DNA of 64,000 nt from Sphingopyxis fribergensis (GCF_000803645.1 NZ_CP009122.1:3634501-3698500); one strand, 5' to 3'; positions 42,535 through 52,357 are shown, numbered from the stretch's first letter. Made by a program: numbers and translations. The notes: a model not told the origin generated them from the letters alone.

Positions 42535-43257
42535 ATGGGGAAGAAGCAATATCCCGACGCCGCCGCCGCCCTCGAAGGCCTGCTGTTTGACGGCATGCAG
42601 ATTTGCGCAGGCGGTTTCGGCCTGTGCGGTATCCCCGAACGGCTGATCGACGCGATCCGCGATGCGGGCACCAAGGATCTGACGATCGCCAGCAACAACG
42701 CCGGGATCGACGGCGAAGGGCTCGGCAAGCTGCTCCGTACCAAACAGGTCAAGAAGATGATCTCGTCCTATGTCGGTGAGAATAAGGAATTCGAACGGCA
42801 ATATCTGGCGGGCGAGCTCGAGGTCGAATTCTGCCCGCAGGGCACGCTCGCCGAACGCTGCCGTGCCGGCGGTGCGGGCATCCCGGGCTTTTACACCAAG
42901 ACCGGCGTCGGCACGCTGGTCGCCGAGGGCAAGGAAGTGAAGAGTTTCGACGGACAGGAGTATATCCTCGAACGCGGCATCTTCGCCGACTTGGCGATCA
43001 TCAAGGGCTGGAAAGCCGACGAGAGCGGAAACCTCATCTTCCGCAAGACCGCGCGCAACTTCAACCAGCCGATGGCGACCGCGGCGAAAATCTGCGTCGC
43101 CGAAGTCGAGGAAATCGTCCCCGTCGGCAGCCTCGATCCCGACGCGATCCACCTGCCCGGCATTTATGTAAAGCGGCTCGTCCTTGGCGCGCCGTACGAC
43201 AAGAAGATCGAATTCCGCACGACGCGCCCGCGCCAAGAAAACGTCAGCCCGGCGTGA
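42535..43257 (+). CDS. scoA: 3-oxoacid CoA-transferase subunit A
   Basis: The 240-residue product matches SCOT alpha: [20 protein letters not shown] near the N-terminus and [13 protein letters not shown] segment, then [19 protein letters not shown]. It forms a heterodimer with ScoB to transfer CoA from succinyl-CoA to acetoacetate, feeding ketone-body or short-chain acid use. The stop overlaps by one base (TGATG) the start of an acid phosphatase gene that separates it from scoB, an unusual arrangement. Confidence 0.94.
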   Translation: MGKKQYPDAAAALEGLLFDGMQICAGGFGLCGIPERLIDAIRDAGTKDLTIASNNAGIDGEGLGKLLRTKQVKKMISSYVGENKEFERQYLAGELEVEFCPQGTLAERCRAGGAGIPGFYTKTGVGTLVAEGKEVKSFDGQEYILERGIFADLAIIKGWKADESGNLIFRKTARNFNQPMATAAKICVAEVEEIVPVGSLDPDAIHLPGIYVKRLVLGAPYDKKIEFRTTRPRQENVSPA

Positions 43258-44132
43258 TGCGCGGCTTCGCCATCACAGCGAGCTTGCTGCTCGCGGGCTG
43301 CGCGAGCGCGCCGGCCGAGGTCGCGACGGCACCGGCTGCGCCAACGGCTCCTGTGGAAGCCGCCAAGCCGCCCGTTGCGCTGCAATATCTTTACGGCTCG
43401 CCCGAGGCTGCGGTCGCGGTACGCGCGACCAATGCGCGGATCGCCGACTATGGCGTGGGACGGATCAATCAACGTCCGAAGGACAGCGTTGTCCTCGCGG
43501 CCGGTGCGACGATGGACACGCCGGCGTTCGAACCTTGCGGCACCAAGCCCTTTGCTGCGGTGTTCGACGCCGACGAGACGTTGATCTGGAACCTCGGCCC
43601 GATGCGCTACTTCGCCGAAAAGGGTACGGCGTTCGACGTGAAGGTCTGGGACCAGTGGGAAAAGACCGGCGCGGGCAAGGCGGCCGCGATGCCCGGCAGC
43701 GTCGAGATGGTGAACAAGCTCCGCGCCGCAGGGATCACCGTCATCGCCAACACCAACCGCAGCGCCGCCAATGCCAAGGGCAGCGAGGATACGCTGCGCG
43801 CCGCCGGGCTTGGCGAGTTCAAGCATGGCGAGACGTTGTTTCTGATGGGCGACGATGCCACCGGGTCGAGCAAGGATGGACGGCGCGCGACGATCGCGTC
43901 GAAATATTGTGTCATCATCCTCGGCGGCGACCAGCTTGGCGATTTCAGCCAGCAGTTCAACGTCAAGGATCTGCCCGCCGCGCAGCGCATGGCGCTCGCC
44001 ACCAGCGCCGCCGCCACCGCACTCTGGGACAAGGGCTGGTTCCTGTTTCCCAACCCCGTCTATGGCCCGTGGGAAAAACTGGGCTGGGGCGACGCCTTCC
44101 CCTCCGACAAACAATGGGAGCCAAGCCAATGA
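43257..44132 (+). CDS. 5'-nucleotidase/acid phosphatase, lipoprotein e(P4) family (HAD)
   Basis: The 291-residue protein has a lipoprotein signal with lipobox LLLAGC (Cys about residue 13), so it should be anchored to the outer membrane or periplasmic face. The HAD class B/e(P4) motif is [11 protein letters not shown], with both Asp; NTNRSAAN and the later GGDQLGDFS motif complete the active site. Members release phosphate from nucleotides and other esters. It sits between scoA (1-base overlap) and scoB (4-base overlap) with no room for a separate promoter. Confidence 0.9.
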   Translation: MRGFAITASLLLAGCASAPAEVATAPAAPTAPVEAAKPPVALQYLYGSPEAAVAVRATNARIADYGVGRINQRPKDSVVLAAGATMDTPAFEPCGTKPFAAVFDADETLIWNLGPMRYFAEKGTAFDVKVWDQWEKTGAGKAAAMPGSVEMVNKLRAAGITVIANTNRSAANAKGSEDTLRAAGLGEFKHGETLFLMGDDATGSSKDGRRATIASKYCVIILGGDQLGDFSQQFNVKDLPAAQRMALATSAAATALWDKGWFLFPNPVYGPWEKLGWGDAFPSDKQWEPSQ

Positions 44133-44770
44133 GCTGGACGCGTGATGACATGGCGGCGCGTGCCGCGAAGGAACTGCAGGACGGCTATTACGTCAACCTC
44201 GGCATCGGCATCCCGACGCTCGTTGCGAACCATATTCCCGCGGGGATGACGGTGACGCTGCAGTCGGAAAATGGCATGCTCGGCATCGGCCCCTTTCCCT
44301 ATGAGGGCGACGAGGATCCCGACCTGATCAACGCGGGCAAACAGACGATCAGCGAATTGCCGCAATCGGCCTATTTCAGCTCGGCGGACAGTTTTGCGAT
44401 GATCCGCGGCGGGCATATCGACCTGACCGTATTGGGCGCGATGGAGATCGCCGAGAATGGCGACATCGCCAACTGGATGATCCCCGGCAAGATGATCAAG
44501 GGCATGGGCGGCGCGATGGATCTCGTCGCCGGGGTCAAGAAGATCATCGTCGTGATGGAACATAACGCCAAGGACGGCAGCCCGAAATTCATCCCCGAAT
44601 GCACGCTGCCGCTGACCGGCAAGAATGTCGTCGACATGATCATCACCGACCTCGCGGTGTTCAAGCGCGACGACCATGACAGCCCGTTCCGGCTGATCGA
44701 ACTCGCTCCGGGGGTGACGGCGGTGGATGTCGCGGCTAAGACGACGGCCAATTATGAGGTCGCAGTCTAA
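44129..44770 (+). CDS. scoB: 3-oxoacid CoA-transferase subunit B
   Basis: The 213-residue product matches SCOT beta: [19 protein letters not shown] and the catalytic Glu in [15 protein letters not shown], followed by [13 protein letters not shown]. It pairs with ScoA. The start overlaps the acid phosphatase stop (ATGA). The serine hydrolase gene downstream begins inside its last codons. No acetyl-CoA acetyltransferase is adjacent. Confidence 0.94.
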   Translation: MSWTRDDMAARAAKELQDGYYVNLGIGIPTLVANHIPAGMTVTLQSENGMLGIGPFPYEGDEDPDLINAGKQTISELPQSAYFSSADSFAMIRGGHIDLTVLGAMEIAENGDIANWMIPGKMIKGMGGAMDLVAGVKKIIVVMEHNAKDGSPKFIPECTLPLTGKNVVDMIITDLAVFKRDDHDSPFRLIELAPGVTAVDVAAKTTANYEVAV

Positions 44771-46061
44771 AAACAAGTCCAGAAAGCCGGTTCTCACCAC
44801 CCTCATCGCGGTCGTCGCGCTGGGGTTGGCGGGCTGGTTTGGCATTCACGCGCTCGGCGGAAAGCATCCGCTTGCCAGCGTTCCGATTCCGATCAAGGCG
44901 CCGGAAAACCTGCCCGATACGCCCGCCGAATGGCGCGGGCGGATCGACTATCGCGCGCTCGACAAGCAACTTACCGCCCTGTCGCAGCGCCCCGAAATGG
45001 CGGGACTCGCGGTGGCGGTGGTCGAGGACGGCAAGCTCAGCTTTGTCCGCACCTATGGCGTCGCCGACAAGTCGACGGGCGCGCCGGTGACGCCGCAAAC
45101 GCTGTTCCGCTGGGCGTCGGTTTCGAAAACCGCGACGGGGGCCCTGGCGGCGGCGCTCGCCAAGGATGGCAAGGTCGATCTGGACCGGTCGGTCGCCAGC
45201 TGGCGCACGTCACTGCGCCTGCCCGGCGGCGCCGAGGAGCGAGTCACGGTGGGCGACCTGCTCGCTCAGCGGACCGGCCTCACCAAAAACGCCTATGACG
45301 AGAAGCTGGAGGAAGGACAGAGTCCGCAATTGCTGCGCGCGAGCTTGGCCCTCGCGCCGCTGCAGTGCGAGCCCGGCACCTGCCACACCTATCAGAATAT
45401 CGCCTTCGACACCGCGAGCGAAATATTGGGCAAGGCCGCGAACGAACTGTTCCCCGACGCGGTCGAGGACCGGTTTTTCCGCCCGCTCGGCATGGTCAGC
45501 GCGGGTTATGGTAAGGACCGGCTGACGGGCGCCAAGGACTGGGCGAAGCCGCATCGCGGCGCGCAGGTGCGCCCGATCAAGGACGCCTATTGGCGCGTTC
45601 CCGCCGCCGCGGGGGTCGAAAGCGATATCGTCGATTTCGCGACATGGATGCAGGCAATGATGGGCAGCCGTCCCGATGTGCTGCCGGGCGCGGTGCTGGA
45701 GGTTGCGCATCGTCCGCGTGTCGGCACGGGGCGGCTCTATGGCGGCACATTGCGCGCGGCCACGGGCGATGCGGGCTATGGCCTCGGCTGGCGCAGCTTC
45801 ACCTATGGCGGGCGCCGGCTCGAAGGCCATTCGGGCGCGGTCGAAGGATATCGTGCAACGATGATTTTCGAACCATCCACGCGGACGGGCGTCGTCGCGC
45901 TGTGGAACGCCGATTGGGGATTTCCCTTTCGTATCCCGTTCACGGTGATCGACAGCTATCATGGGCGCGACGACGCGGGCTGGCTCGACCTCGGCGAACT
46001 ACCGCCGGTGCGGGGCGGGGCCGCCAAGCGCCATCCGGTTCCGACGGCGCCAAAAGGCTAA
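44754..46061 (+). CDS. Serine hydrolase of the beta-lactamase/D-Ala-carboxypeptidase class C family
   Basis: The 435-residue product has an N-terminal signal anchor ([20 protein letters not shown]). Active-site motifs are SVSK (the SxxK nucleophile, in [12 protein letters not shown]), YQN (the YxN motif) and HSG in [11 protein letters not shown] (equivalent of KTG/HxG). It could be a carboxypeptidase, esterase or beta-lactamase-like enzyme. A start at 44727 is also possible; both overlap scoB, so it is probably in the same transcript. Two Cys ([11 protein letters not shown]) may form a disulphide. Confidence 0.86.
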   Translation: MRSQSKNKSRKPVLTTLIAVVALGLAGWFGIHALGGKHPLASVPIPIKAPENLPDTPAEWRGRIDYRALDKQLTALSQRPEMAGLAVAVVEDGKLSFVRTYGVADKSTGAPVTPQTLFRWASVSKTATGALAAALAKDGKVDLDRSVASWRTSLRLPGGAEERVTVGDLLAQRTGLTKNAYDEKLEEGQSPQLLRASLALAPLQCEPGTCHTYQNIAFDTASEILGKAANELFPDAVEDRFFRPLGMVSAGYGKDRLTGAKDWAKPHRGAQVRPIKDAYWRVPAAAGVESDIVDFATWMQAMMGSRPDVLPGAVLEVAHRPRVGTGRLYGGTLRAATGDAGYGLGWRSFTYGGRRLEGHSGAVEGYRATMIFEPSTRTGVVALWNADWGFPFRIPFTVIDSYHGRDDAGWLDLGELPPVRGGAAKRHPVPTAPKG

Positions 46062-46126
46062 CCGCCTTCCCCCCCATCCGCCGCCTGTGTATGAGGCGCT
46101 CCGACAAGTCCGGAAGGAGATATAGG

Positions 46127-47104
46127 ATGCGCGTACTACTGACCGGATCGTCGGGTTGGTTGGGGCGCTATCTCGCTCCGCTGCTCGCCCGGAACGGCCA
46201 TGAGGTCACCGGGCTCGACGTCGTACCGGGCGCGCATACACAGGTGATCGGCACCGTTGCCGACCGCGCGCTGATCGACCGGACGATGGGCGAGCATGGC
46301 ATCGAGGCGGTGATCCATGGCGGCGCGCTGCACAAGCCCGACATCGTGCGTTATCCGCGGCAGGCCTTCGTCGACGTCAATGTCAGCGGTACGCTGAACC
46401 TGATCGAAGCCGCGGTCGCCGCGGGCAACGACCGTTTTCTTTTTACCTCGACGACCTCGTTGATGATCCGCGCCGATGTGCGCGAGGGTGCGGGCGAGGC
46501 GGGCGCGTGGTGGATGGACGAAGATTTCGGTCCGATCGAGCCGCGCAACATTTACGGGATCACCAAGCTTGCCGCCGAACAGGCGTGCCGGCTGGTCCAC
46601 CGCGAGCATGGCATCGCGGTGGCGATCCTGCGCACGGGGCGCTTCTTCCCCGAGGATGATGACACGCATGCCGTGCCGAGCGGCCCAAACCTGAAAGCGA
46701 ACGAGCTACTGAACCGGCGTTTGACGGTCGAAGATGCCGCCGCCGCGCATCTCGCGGCACTCGAGGCCGCACCGAAAATCGGCTGCGACACCTTCATCCT
46801 CTCGGCCCCGCCCCCGTTCGTGCGCGAGGAAGCCGAAGAGCTGGCCCGCGATGCGCGCGCGGTGATTGCGCGCCACCATCCTGACGCCGCCGAGCTCTAT
46901 ACCGCCAGAGGCTGGGTGCTCCCCGAGACGATCGACCGCGTTTACGACCCGTCGCGCGCCGAACGCCGCTTCGGCTGGCGCGCCCAAAGCGACTTCGGCA
47001 GCGTGCTCGCCGCGCTCCGCGACGGCACCGACCTGCCCTTTGCGCACGATCCCGACTATACCTCGCCCATCATCGCACAGGAGCGCGACGCATGTATGTG
47101 CTGA
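46127..47104 (+). CDS. NAD(P)-dependent epimerase/dehydratase family oxidoreductase
   Basis: The 325-residue protein has the Rossmann motif TGSSGWLGRYLAPLL, the FTSTTSL strand and the Tyr-Lys pair in RNIYGITKLAAE, all typical of extended SDR enzymes. It probably acts on a nucleotide sugar or similar substrate; the exact reaction is not clear. GGAAGGAGA lies 7 to 8 bases before the ATG at 46127. Its last 13 bases overlap the GST gene, so translation is coupled. Confidence 0.87.
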   Translation: MRVLLTGSSGWLGRYLAPLLARNGHEVTGLDVVPGAHTQVIGTVADRALIDRTMGEHGIEAVIHGGALHKPDIVRYPRQAFVDVNVSGTLNLIEAAVAAGNDRFLFTSTTSLMIRADVREGAGEAGAWWMDEDFGPIEPRNIYGITKLAAEQACRLVHREHGIAVAILRTGRFFPEDDDTHAVPSGPNLKANELLNRRLTVEDAAAAHLAALEAAPKIGCDTFILSAPPPFVREEAEELARDARAVIARHHPDAAELYTARGWVLPETIDRVYDPSRAERRFGWRAQSDFGSVLAALRDGTDLPFAHDPDYTSPIIAQERDACMC

Positions 47105-47772
47105 TCACCGCCAACCGCAATTATTCGAGCTGGTCGCTGCGCCCGTGGATGCTGATGCAAGGGCTCGGCATCGACTTCGAGGACCAGATCGAGCCCTTTA
47201 CCAACCCGATCAATTATGACGAATTTCGCAGCTTTTCGCCGACCGGACAGGTGCCCGCACTGCTCGACGAAGGGCGGACGGTTTATGATTCGCTTGGCAT
47301 CACGCTCTATCTTGCCGACCGGCACGAGGGCGTATGGCCGACTGATCCCGACGCGCGCGCATGGGCGCAATGCGCGGCAGCGGAAATGCACAGCGGCTTT
47401 TCGGCGCTGCGGGGCGACTGCACGATGAACGTCGGGGTTCGCGTCACGCCAAAACCGCCGTCGGGCGCGCTCCGGCTCGACGTCGCGCGCATCCGCGAAT
47501 TGTTCGCCGAGGGCCTGTCGCGCTTCGACGGCCCCTTCCTCGCGGGTGACCGCTTCACCGCGGTCGATGCCTTCTTTGCGCCCGTCGCCTTCCGTATCCG
47601 CACCTATGGCCTCGACGTCGGCACCGGAAAGGCGTGGGTCGACCATATGCTTGCGCATCCCGCGATGCAGGATTGGGAAAGCCAGGCCCTCGCCGAAAGC
47701 TGGCGCGAGGAAAGCCATGAGGAAGAATTGATGGCGGCGGGGATGATTACCGCCGATTATCGGACGGCCTAA
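47092..47772 (+). CDS. Glutathione S-transferase family protein
   Basis: The 226-residue product has an N-terminal thioredoxin-like domain with ITANRNYSSWSLRPWM, PTGQVPALLDEGRTVYDSLG (the cis-Pro and glutathione-binding Ser), and a helical C-terminal domain including SRFDGPFLAGDRFTAVDAFF. The catalytic residue is probably Ser in the YSSWS region, as in the Zeta/Beta-like class. It begins inside the epimerase gene. Substrate unknown. Confidence 0.87.
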   Translation: MYVLITANRNYSSWSLRPWMLMQGLGIDFEDQIEPFTNPINYDEFRSFSPTGQVPALLDEGRTVYDSLGITLYLADRHEGVWPTDPDARAWAQCAAAEMHSGFSALRGDCTMNVGVRVTPKPPSGALRLDVARIRELFAEGLSRFDGPFLAGDRFTAVDAFFAPVAFRIRTYGLDVGTGKAWVDHMLAHPAMQDWESQALAESWREESHEEELMAAGMITADYRTA

Positions 47773-47785
47773 GCGCCCAATCCAT

Positions 47786-47870
47786 CGTCATTGCGAGCGT
47801 AGCGAAGCAATCCAAAGCGCTTTACGCTACTCTGGATTGCCGCGTCGCCTTCGGCTCCCCGCAATGACGG
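47786..47870. repeat. Dispersed palindromic repeat, family D copy 2
   Basis: CGTCATTGCGAGCGTAGCG at the left and CCCGCAATGACGG at the right, with AATCCAAAG/TCTGGATTG inner arms, match the copy at 33382-33466. It lies between the convergent GST and crtZ stops. Confidence 0.8.
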
Positions 47871-47873
47871 GAA

Positions 47874-48392
47874 TTAATCGACCAGCGCGCCACGCACGAC
47901 CGCGACTCCGGATTCACGCTGCATCTTCAGCTCCGCCTTCAGCTTCGCGGGATCGCGCGCGAAGACGAAACCGAAACTGACCCCGCCCTCCTTGCCGATC
48001 GTCGCATGGTGGAGCTTGTGCGCTTGCACCAGCCGCTTGGCATAGCCGCGGCGCGGCACCCAATGGAAATAGCGCTGGTGGACGAGCCCGTCGTGTACCA
48101 GCGTGTAGATGATGCCGTAGAAGAGGATGCCGAGCCCGATCCATGTTCCGGGCTCCCACGCTTCCGCGCCCATGATCATCGGGCTGCCGATCACGAACAT
48201 CGAAATACTCATCGCGGCGCCGACGAGGCCGAACAAGTCGTTCTTTTCCAATAGCTTGTTGTGCGGTTCATGATGGTCGCGGTGCCAAGCCCATCCGAAA
48301 CCGTGCATGATATATTTGTGGCTCGCCCAGGCGACCAACTCCATCGCCACGACGGTGGCAAGAATGAGCGCGATGATGGCGAGCGTCGACAT
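47874..48392 (-). CDS. crtZ: Beta-carotene hydroxylase (CrtZ type)
   Basis: The 172-residue membrane protein has the His clusters of the CrtZ fatty-acid-hydroxylase fold: HKYIMH, HRDHHEPH, HDGLVHQRYFHW and HKLHH, which bind two irons, and about four membrane helices. It hydroxylates the beta-ionone rings of carotene to make zeaxanthin-type pigments, typical of sphingomonads. The ATG at 48392 is preceded closely by TATAAT. No other carotenoid genes are nearby. A general sterol-desaturase-like role is less likely given the His spacing. Confidence 0.9.
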   Translation of the reverse strand: MSTLAIIALILATVVAMELVAWASHKYIMHGFGWAWHRDHHEPHNKLLEKNDLFGLVGAAMSISMFVIGSPMIMGAEAWEPGTWIGLGILFYGIIYTLVHDGLVHQRYFHWVPRRGYAKRLVQAHKLHHATIGKEGGVSFGFVFARDPAKLKAELKMQRESGVAVVRGALVD

Positions 48393-48398
48393 GGGGGC

Positions 48399-48404
48399 AT
48401 TATA
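48399..48404 (-). promoter_or_regulatory. -10 element immediately before crtZ
   Basis: On the minus strand TATAAT ends 6 bases before the crtZ ATG, so transcription would begin at or beside the start codon (leaderless). The -35 region is poor. A reading from one hexamer only, thus inference. Confidence 0.4.
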
Positions 48405-48440
48405 GGCTAGTTCCTCAAGCGAGGCCACCTCCCCTCATTC

Positions 48441-48513
48441 GTCATCCCGGACTTGATCCGGGATCCATCCCAACAGCCGATGCTGTGGACCCCGGATCAA
48501 GTCCGGGGTGACG
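48441..48513. repeat. Dispersed palindromic repeat, family B copy 2
   Basis: GTCATCCCGGACTTGATCCGGGATCC on the left, in two pieces, and CCGGATCAAGTCCGGGGTGAC on the right are near-perfect mirror ends; the centre differs from copy 1 at 1446-1517. It lies between divergent crtZ and leuC. Confidence 0.85.
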
Positions 48514-48603
48514 GAGGGGGAGCACGAGAAACTCCACGACCGAAAATTGCGTTTTTGATCGCCACTCGCTTGCATTGTTATGCCACGGGCTTAAGTGAAC
48601 CGC

Positions 48604-50034
48604 ATGACCCGGCCCCGCACCCTTTATGAGAAAATCTGGGACGCGCATGTCGTCGAACAGCGCCCCGATGCCACCTGCCTGATCTTCATCGACCGTCACC
48701 TCGTCCATGAAGTCACCAGTCCGCAAGCCTTTGCGGGGCTTCGCGCGAACGGGCGCACGGTGCGCCGCCCCGACCTGACGCTCGCGGTCCCCGACCATAA
48801 TCTGCCGACGACGGCGCGAAAGGACGCAGCGGGCAACCGGCTGCCAATCGCCGACATCGAAAGCGCCGCGCAGCTCGCCGCGCTCGAAACCAACGCCCCC
48901 GCGTTCGGCATCCGCTATATCGACGCGGTCGCGCCCGAACAGGGCATCGTCCATGTCGTCGGCCCCGAGCAGGGCTTTTCGCTGCCCGGCACGACGATCG
49001 TCTGCGGCGACAGCCACACCGCCTGCCACGGCGGCATCGGCGCGCTCGCCTTTGGCATCGGGACGAGCGAGGTCGAGCATGTGCTCGCGACGCAGACCCT
49101 GCTGCTCCAGCCGTCGAAGACGATGGAAGTGCGCGTCGAAGGCGAGGTCGGCCCCGGCGTGTCGGCGAAGGACATCATCCTCCACATCACCGGCGTCATC
49201 GGCGCTGCGGGGGGCACCGGCCATGTCATCGAATATACAGGCAGCGCGATTCGCGCGCTGAGCATCGAGGGCCGGCTGACCGTGAGCAACATGGCGATCG
49301 AAGGCGGCGCGCGCGCCGGGCTGATCGCGCCCGACGACACGACCTTCACCTACCTCAAGGGCCGCCCCTATGCGCCGAAGGGTGCCGATTGGGACGCGGC
49401 GGTCGCCTATTGGAAGAGCCTCGCGACCGATCCCGGCGCGACCTATGACAAGACCGTCGTGATCGACGCCGCCGACATCGCGCCGAGCGTCACCTGGGGC
49501 ACCAGCCCCGAGGATGTCGTACCGATCACCGGCACCGTCCCGGCACCGGGCAGCTTTGCCGACCCGTCGAAGCAGAGCGCGGCGGCCAAATCGCTCGCTT
49601 ACATGGGGCTCGAACCCGGGACGCGCATGCAGGACGTGCCGATCGAAAATATCTTCATCGGCAGCTGCACCAACAGCCGCATAGAGGATTTGCGCGCCGC
49701 CGCCGCGGTGCTCAAGGGCCGCCACAAGGCCGACAATGTCAAATGGGCGATCGTCGTTCCCGGCTCGGGGCTGGTGAAGGCGCAGGCCGAGGCCGAAGGG
49801 CTCGACCGCATCTTTACCGACGCCGGCCTCGAATGGCGCGAGCCCGGCTGTTCGGCGTGTCTGGCGATGAACCCCGACAAGGTGCCCGCGGGCGAACGCT
49901 GCGCGTCGACGAGCAATCGCAATTTCGTCGGCCGCCAGGGGCCGGGCGCGCGCACCCACCTCGTTTCGCCCGCGATGGCGGCGGCGGCGGCGGTAACGGG
50001 CAGGCTCACCGATGTGCGGGAGCTGATGGCATGA
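48604..50034 (+). CDS. leuC: 3-isopropylmalate dehydratase large subunit
   Basis: The 476-residue product has the full aconitase-type motifs: [35 protein letters not shown], and [16 protein letters not shown], with the three Cys that bind the 4Fe-4S cluster. With LeuD it isomerises 2-isopropylmalate to 3-isopropylmalate in leucine synthesis. An in-frame GTG at 48595 is a possible alternative start. It overlaps leuD by 4 bases (ATGA). leuA and leuB are not in the window. Confidence 0.97.
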   Translation: MTRPRTLYEKIWDAHVVEQRPDATCLIFIDRHLVHEVTSPQAFAGLRANGRTVRRPDLTLAVPDHNLPTTARKDAAGNRLPIADIESAAQLAALETNAPAFGIRYIDAVAPEQGIVHVVGPEQGFSLPGTTIVCGDSHTACHGGIGALAFGIGTSEVEHVLATQTLLLQPSKTMEVRVEGEVGPGVSAKDIILHITGVIGAAGGTGHVIEYTGSAIRALSIEGRLTVSNMAIEGGARAGLIAPDDTTFTYLKGRPYAPKGADWDAAVAYWKSLATDPGATYDKTVVIDAADIAPSVTWGTSPEDVVPITGTVPAPGSFADPSKQSAAAKSLAYMGLEPGTRMQDVPIENIFIGSCTNSRIEDLRAAAAVLKGRHKADNVKWAIVVPGSGLVKAQAEAEGLDRIFTDAGLEWREPGCSACLAMNPDKVPAGERCASTSNRNFVGRQGPGARTHLVSPAMAAAAAVTGRLTDVRELMA

Positions 50035-50621
50035 CCCCGCTGGACAAGGTCGAAGGCCGCGCGATTCCGTTCGGGCTGAAGAATGTCGACACCGACGTCA
50101 TCATTCCGGCACACTGGCTGAAGACAACGACGCGCGAGGGCATGGGGCGCGGGGCGTTCGAAAGCCTGCGCGCCGATCCCGACAATCTGTTCGACAGCGC
50201 CGATTTCAAGGGCGCACCGATCCTGATCGCGGGCGACAATTTCGGCTGCGGATCGAGCCGCGAACATGCCGCCTGGGCGCTCGGCGACCTTGGCATCCGC
50301 GTCGTGATCGCGCCCTCTTACTCGGACATTTTCTCGGGCAATGCGGTAAAGAACGGCATCCTGCCGGTTGTGTTGCCGCAAGGGGCGATCGATCGGTTGA
50401 TGGAGGTCGCCGCGACCGATCCGGTCTTCGTCGATCTTGAGCATCAGACGGTGACGACGCCTTTCCAGGACCGCTTCGCCTTCGAGATCGATCCGTTCCG
50501 CAAGATGTGCCTGCTTGGCGGGCTCGACGAGATTTCGCTGACCGAAAAAAGCGACGCCGCGATCGGCGCCTATGAACGACAGCTCGACGCGGATCGTCCA
50601 TGGATGCGCCCCGCAGCGTAA
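50031..50621 (+). CDS. leuD: 3-isopropylmalate dehydratase small subunit
   Basis: The 196-residue protein matches Leu[37 protein letters not shown] and the [20 protein letters not shown] region. It forms the swivel domain partner of LeuC. The coupled ATGA start ensures equal expression of the two subunits. The next gene starts 31 bases after its stop and has its own strong ribosome binding site. Confidence 0.97.
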   Translation: MTPLDKVEGRAIPFGLKNVDTDVIIPAHWLKTTTREGMGRGAFESLRADPDNLFDSADFKGAPILIAGDNFGCGSSREHAAWALGDLGIRVVIAPSYSDIFSGNAVKNGILPVVLPQGAIDRLMEVAATDPVFVDLEHQTVTTPFQDRFAFEIDPFRKMCLLGGLDEISLTEKSDAAIGAYERQLDADRPWMRPAA

Positions 50622-50652
50622 GACCAAAAAATATCATAAAGAGGAGAAGATG

Positions 50653-51648
50653 ATGAAGGCTCTCTTGTCGACCGCAACCGGCGGCCCCGAAACGCTCACT
50701 TTGGGCGAACTGCCGCGCCCGACCGCGGGCAAGGGTCAGATCGTGATCGATGTGAAGGCCTGCGCCGTCAACTTCCCCGACGTGCTGATCATCGAGGATA
50801 AATATCAGTTCCGCCCCGAACGCCCCTTCGCCCCCGGCGGTGAAGTCGCGGGGCTGGTCGCCGAAGTCGGCGAAGGTGTCACCGAGTTCAAGGTCGGCGA
50901 CCGCGTGATCGCGGGCTGCGGCAATGGCGGCATGTCCGAAGCGGTCGCGGTGTCGGTGCACAATGTCTATCATCTGCCCGACGCGCATGGCTTCGCCGAG
51001 GGCGCCTCGCTGCTCATGACCTATGGCACCAGCATCCACGCGCTCGTCGATCGCGGCCATATCGGTGAGGGCGATACGTTGCTCGTGCTCGGCGCCTCGG
51101 GCGGCGTCGGGATCGCCGCAGTCGAATTGGGCAAGGCATTCGGCGCACGCGTCGTCGCGGGCGTGTCGAGCGAAGCCAAAGCCGAGATCGCGCGCCAGGC
51201 CGGCGCCGATGAGGTCGTCGTCTATGGCTATCAGCCTTTCGACAAGGATGCGTCGAAGGCGCTCGCCGAAAAGTTCAAGGCGGCGGTCGGGCCCAATGGC
51301 GCAAATGTCATTTATGATGCCGTGGGCGGCGATTATGCCGAGCCCGCGCTGCGCGCGATCGCATGGGAGGGCCGCTATCTTGTCGTCGGCTTCCCGGCGG
51401 GCATTCCGCGCCTGCCGCTCAACCTGACGCTGCTCAAGAGCTGCGACGTCGCCGGGGTGTTCTGGGGCGCGTTCGTCGCCCGCGAACCGGTGCGCAATCG
51501 CGCCAATATCGCGCGGCTGTTTCAGCTATGGGAACAGGGCAAGATCAAGCCGCGCGTGACCGAGAGCTTCGCGCTTGCCGATGGCGGCAAGGCGATCGCC
51601 AAACTGGGCGACCGCAGCGCGGTCGGCAAACTGGTCGTCACGATCTGA
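50653..51648 (+). CDS. NADPH:quinone oxidoreductase family protein
   Basis: The 331-residue protein is a zinc-independent medium-chain dehydrogenase: KACAVNFPDVLIIEDKYQF at the N-terminus, the dinucleotide loop LGASGGVGIAAVELGKAFG and the domain end VVGFPAGIPRLPLN. It reduces quinones or enones with NADPH. AAAGAGGAG sits 6 bases before the ATG at 50653; an ATG three bases earlier is also possible. It is 31 bases from leuD but has no known link to leucine synthesis. Confidence 0.9.
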   Translation: MKALLSTATGGPETLTLGELPRPTAGKGQIVIDVKACAVNFPDVLIIEDKYQFRPERPFAPGGEVAGLVAEVGEGVTEFKVGDRVIAGCGNGGMSEAVAVSVHNVYHLPDAHGFAEGASLLMTYGTSIHALVDRGHIGEGDTLLVLGASGGVGIAAVELGKAFGARVVAGVSSEAKAEIARQAGADEVVVYGYQPFDKDASKALAEKFKAAVGPNGANVIYDAVGGDYAEPALRAIAWEGRYLVVGFPAGIPRLPLNLTLLKSCDVAGVFWGAFVAREPVRNRANIARLFQLWEQGKIKPRVTESFALADGGKAIAKLGDRSAVGKLVVTI

Positions 51649-51926
51649 AATATCGCCCCGACCCCGCGCTGACCGAAGCCTTGCGGGCGCTCGCCGCGTC
51701 GGGGCGAATCGCGGTGCGGGTGACGCCGGGTGCCAGCCGCGAGGCGGTGACGGTCGAAGGGGATATGGTGCATCTCCGCGTCACCGCTCCGCCCGCCGAC
51801 GGTGCCGCGAATGAGGCAGTGCTGCGCCTGCTTGCCGCCGCATTGGGGCGTCCACCGCGCGATCTGACGCTGCTGCGCGGCGCGGCCGCGCGCATAAAAT
51901 TGATCGGAATTGCGACGAGCCGATAG
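51645..51926 (+). CDS. DUF167 (YggU/UPF0235) family protein
   Basis: The 93-residue protein has the DUF167 core RVTPGASREAVTVEGD and LRVTAPPADGAANEAVLRLL, ending in LLRGAAARIKLIGI. The family is small, basic and of unknown function. No ATG occurs at the 5' end; the frame overlaps the preceding stop, and CTG at 51645 or TTG at 51681 are the candidate starts, so the exact start is doubtful. It follows the quinone oxidoreductase with a 4-base overlap if CTG is right. Confidence 0.7.
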   Translation: MKYRPDPALTEALRALAASGRIAVRVTPGASREAVTVEGDMVHLRVTAPPADGAANEAVLRLLAAALGRPPRDLTLLRGAAARIKLIGIATSR

Positions 51927-51998
51927 CGCCGGGTTAACCAATTGGCAGGAGCTGGACGCTATAGCCCGGAGCAGGACTAGCTGGACCAAGGTGGATCA

Positions 51999-52292
51999 AT
52001 GGCGAAGCGCCGCTCGACAAGCGAAGAGGGAGACGCGAGTATCGCGAATATTTCGCGTACCCGCCGCGCGCAGCTTGTCGCCGAATTCGAAGGCGAGCTC
52101 GGCATCGATTATAAGGCGCGCGCCAAGGCCGAAGAGGCCGAGCGCCGCTGGATCGCCCGCAAGACCTTCATCGTCTGGACGATCGCGGTGATGTTTTTTG
52201 CCATCGCGTGCCAGAAACTGTGGATCATGGGCAACGACGTCGACGTGCCCTTTTCCGACATCAACCCGGTGCGCAGCATCTTCGGCGAATGA
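51999..52292 (+). CDS. Small membrane protein
   Basis: The 97-residue product has a charged N-terminal half (RSTSEEGDASIANISRTRRAQ, partly quoted, and KARAKAEEAERRW) and one membrane helix near residues 56-74 (TFIVWTIAVMFFAIACQ). The C-terminal part contains NDVDVPFSDINPVRSIFGE. It is convergent with sdhA, with a hairpin between. I do not recognise the family and cannot give a function. Confidence 0.65.
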   Translation: MAKRRSTSEEGDASIANISRTRRAQLVAEFEGELGIDYKARAKAEEAERRWIARKTFIVWTIAVMFFAIACQKLWIMGNDVDVPFSDINPVRSIFGE

Positions 52293-52313
52293 AAAGCCGA
52301 TAGTCGAGGCAAC

Positions 52314-52337
52314 GGGGCCGCGATCGCTCGCGACCCC
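52314..52337. other. Symmetric hairpin between convergent gene ends
   Basis: GGGG-CC-GCGA (52314-52323), loop TCGC near the centre and TCGC-GA-CCCC (ending 52337) form a mismatched stem between the small membrane protein and sdhA stops. There is no T or A run, so termination is uncertain. Confidence 0.4.
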
Positions 52338-52357
52338 GCAAATCCGCTAAAAGTCGA

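Noticed and set aside
43184..44128. Extended scoB frame through the acid phosphatase gene
   Set aside because: The extension is Arg-rich noise in another frame; the phosphatase frame has a lipobox and DxD motif.
45590..46126. N-terminal extension of the epimerase frame into the serine hydrolase gene
   Set aside because: It overlaps a gene with full catalytic motifs, and ATG 46127 has a good ribosome site followed directly by the Rossmann motif.
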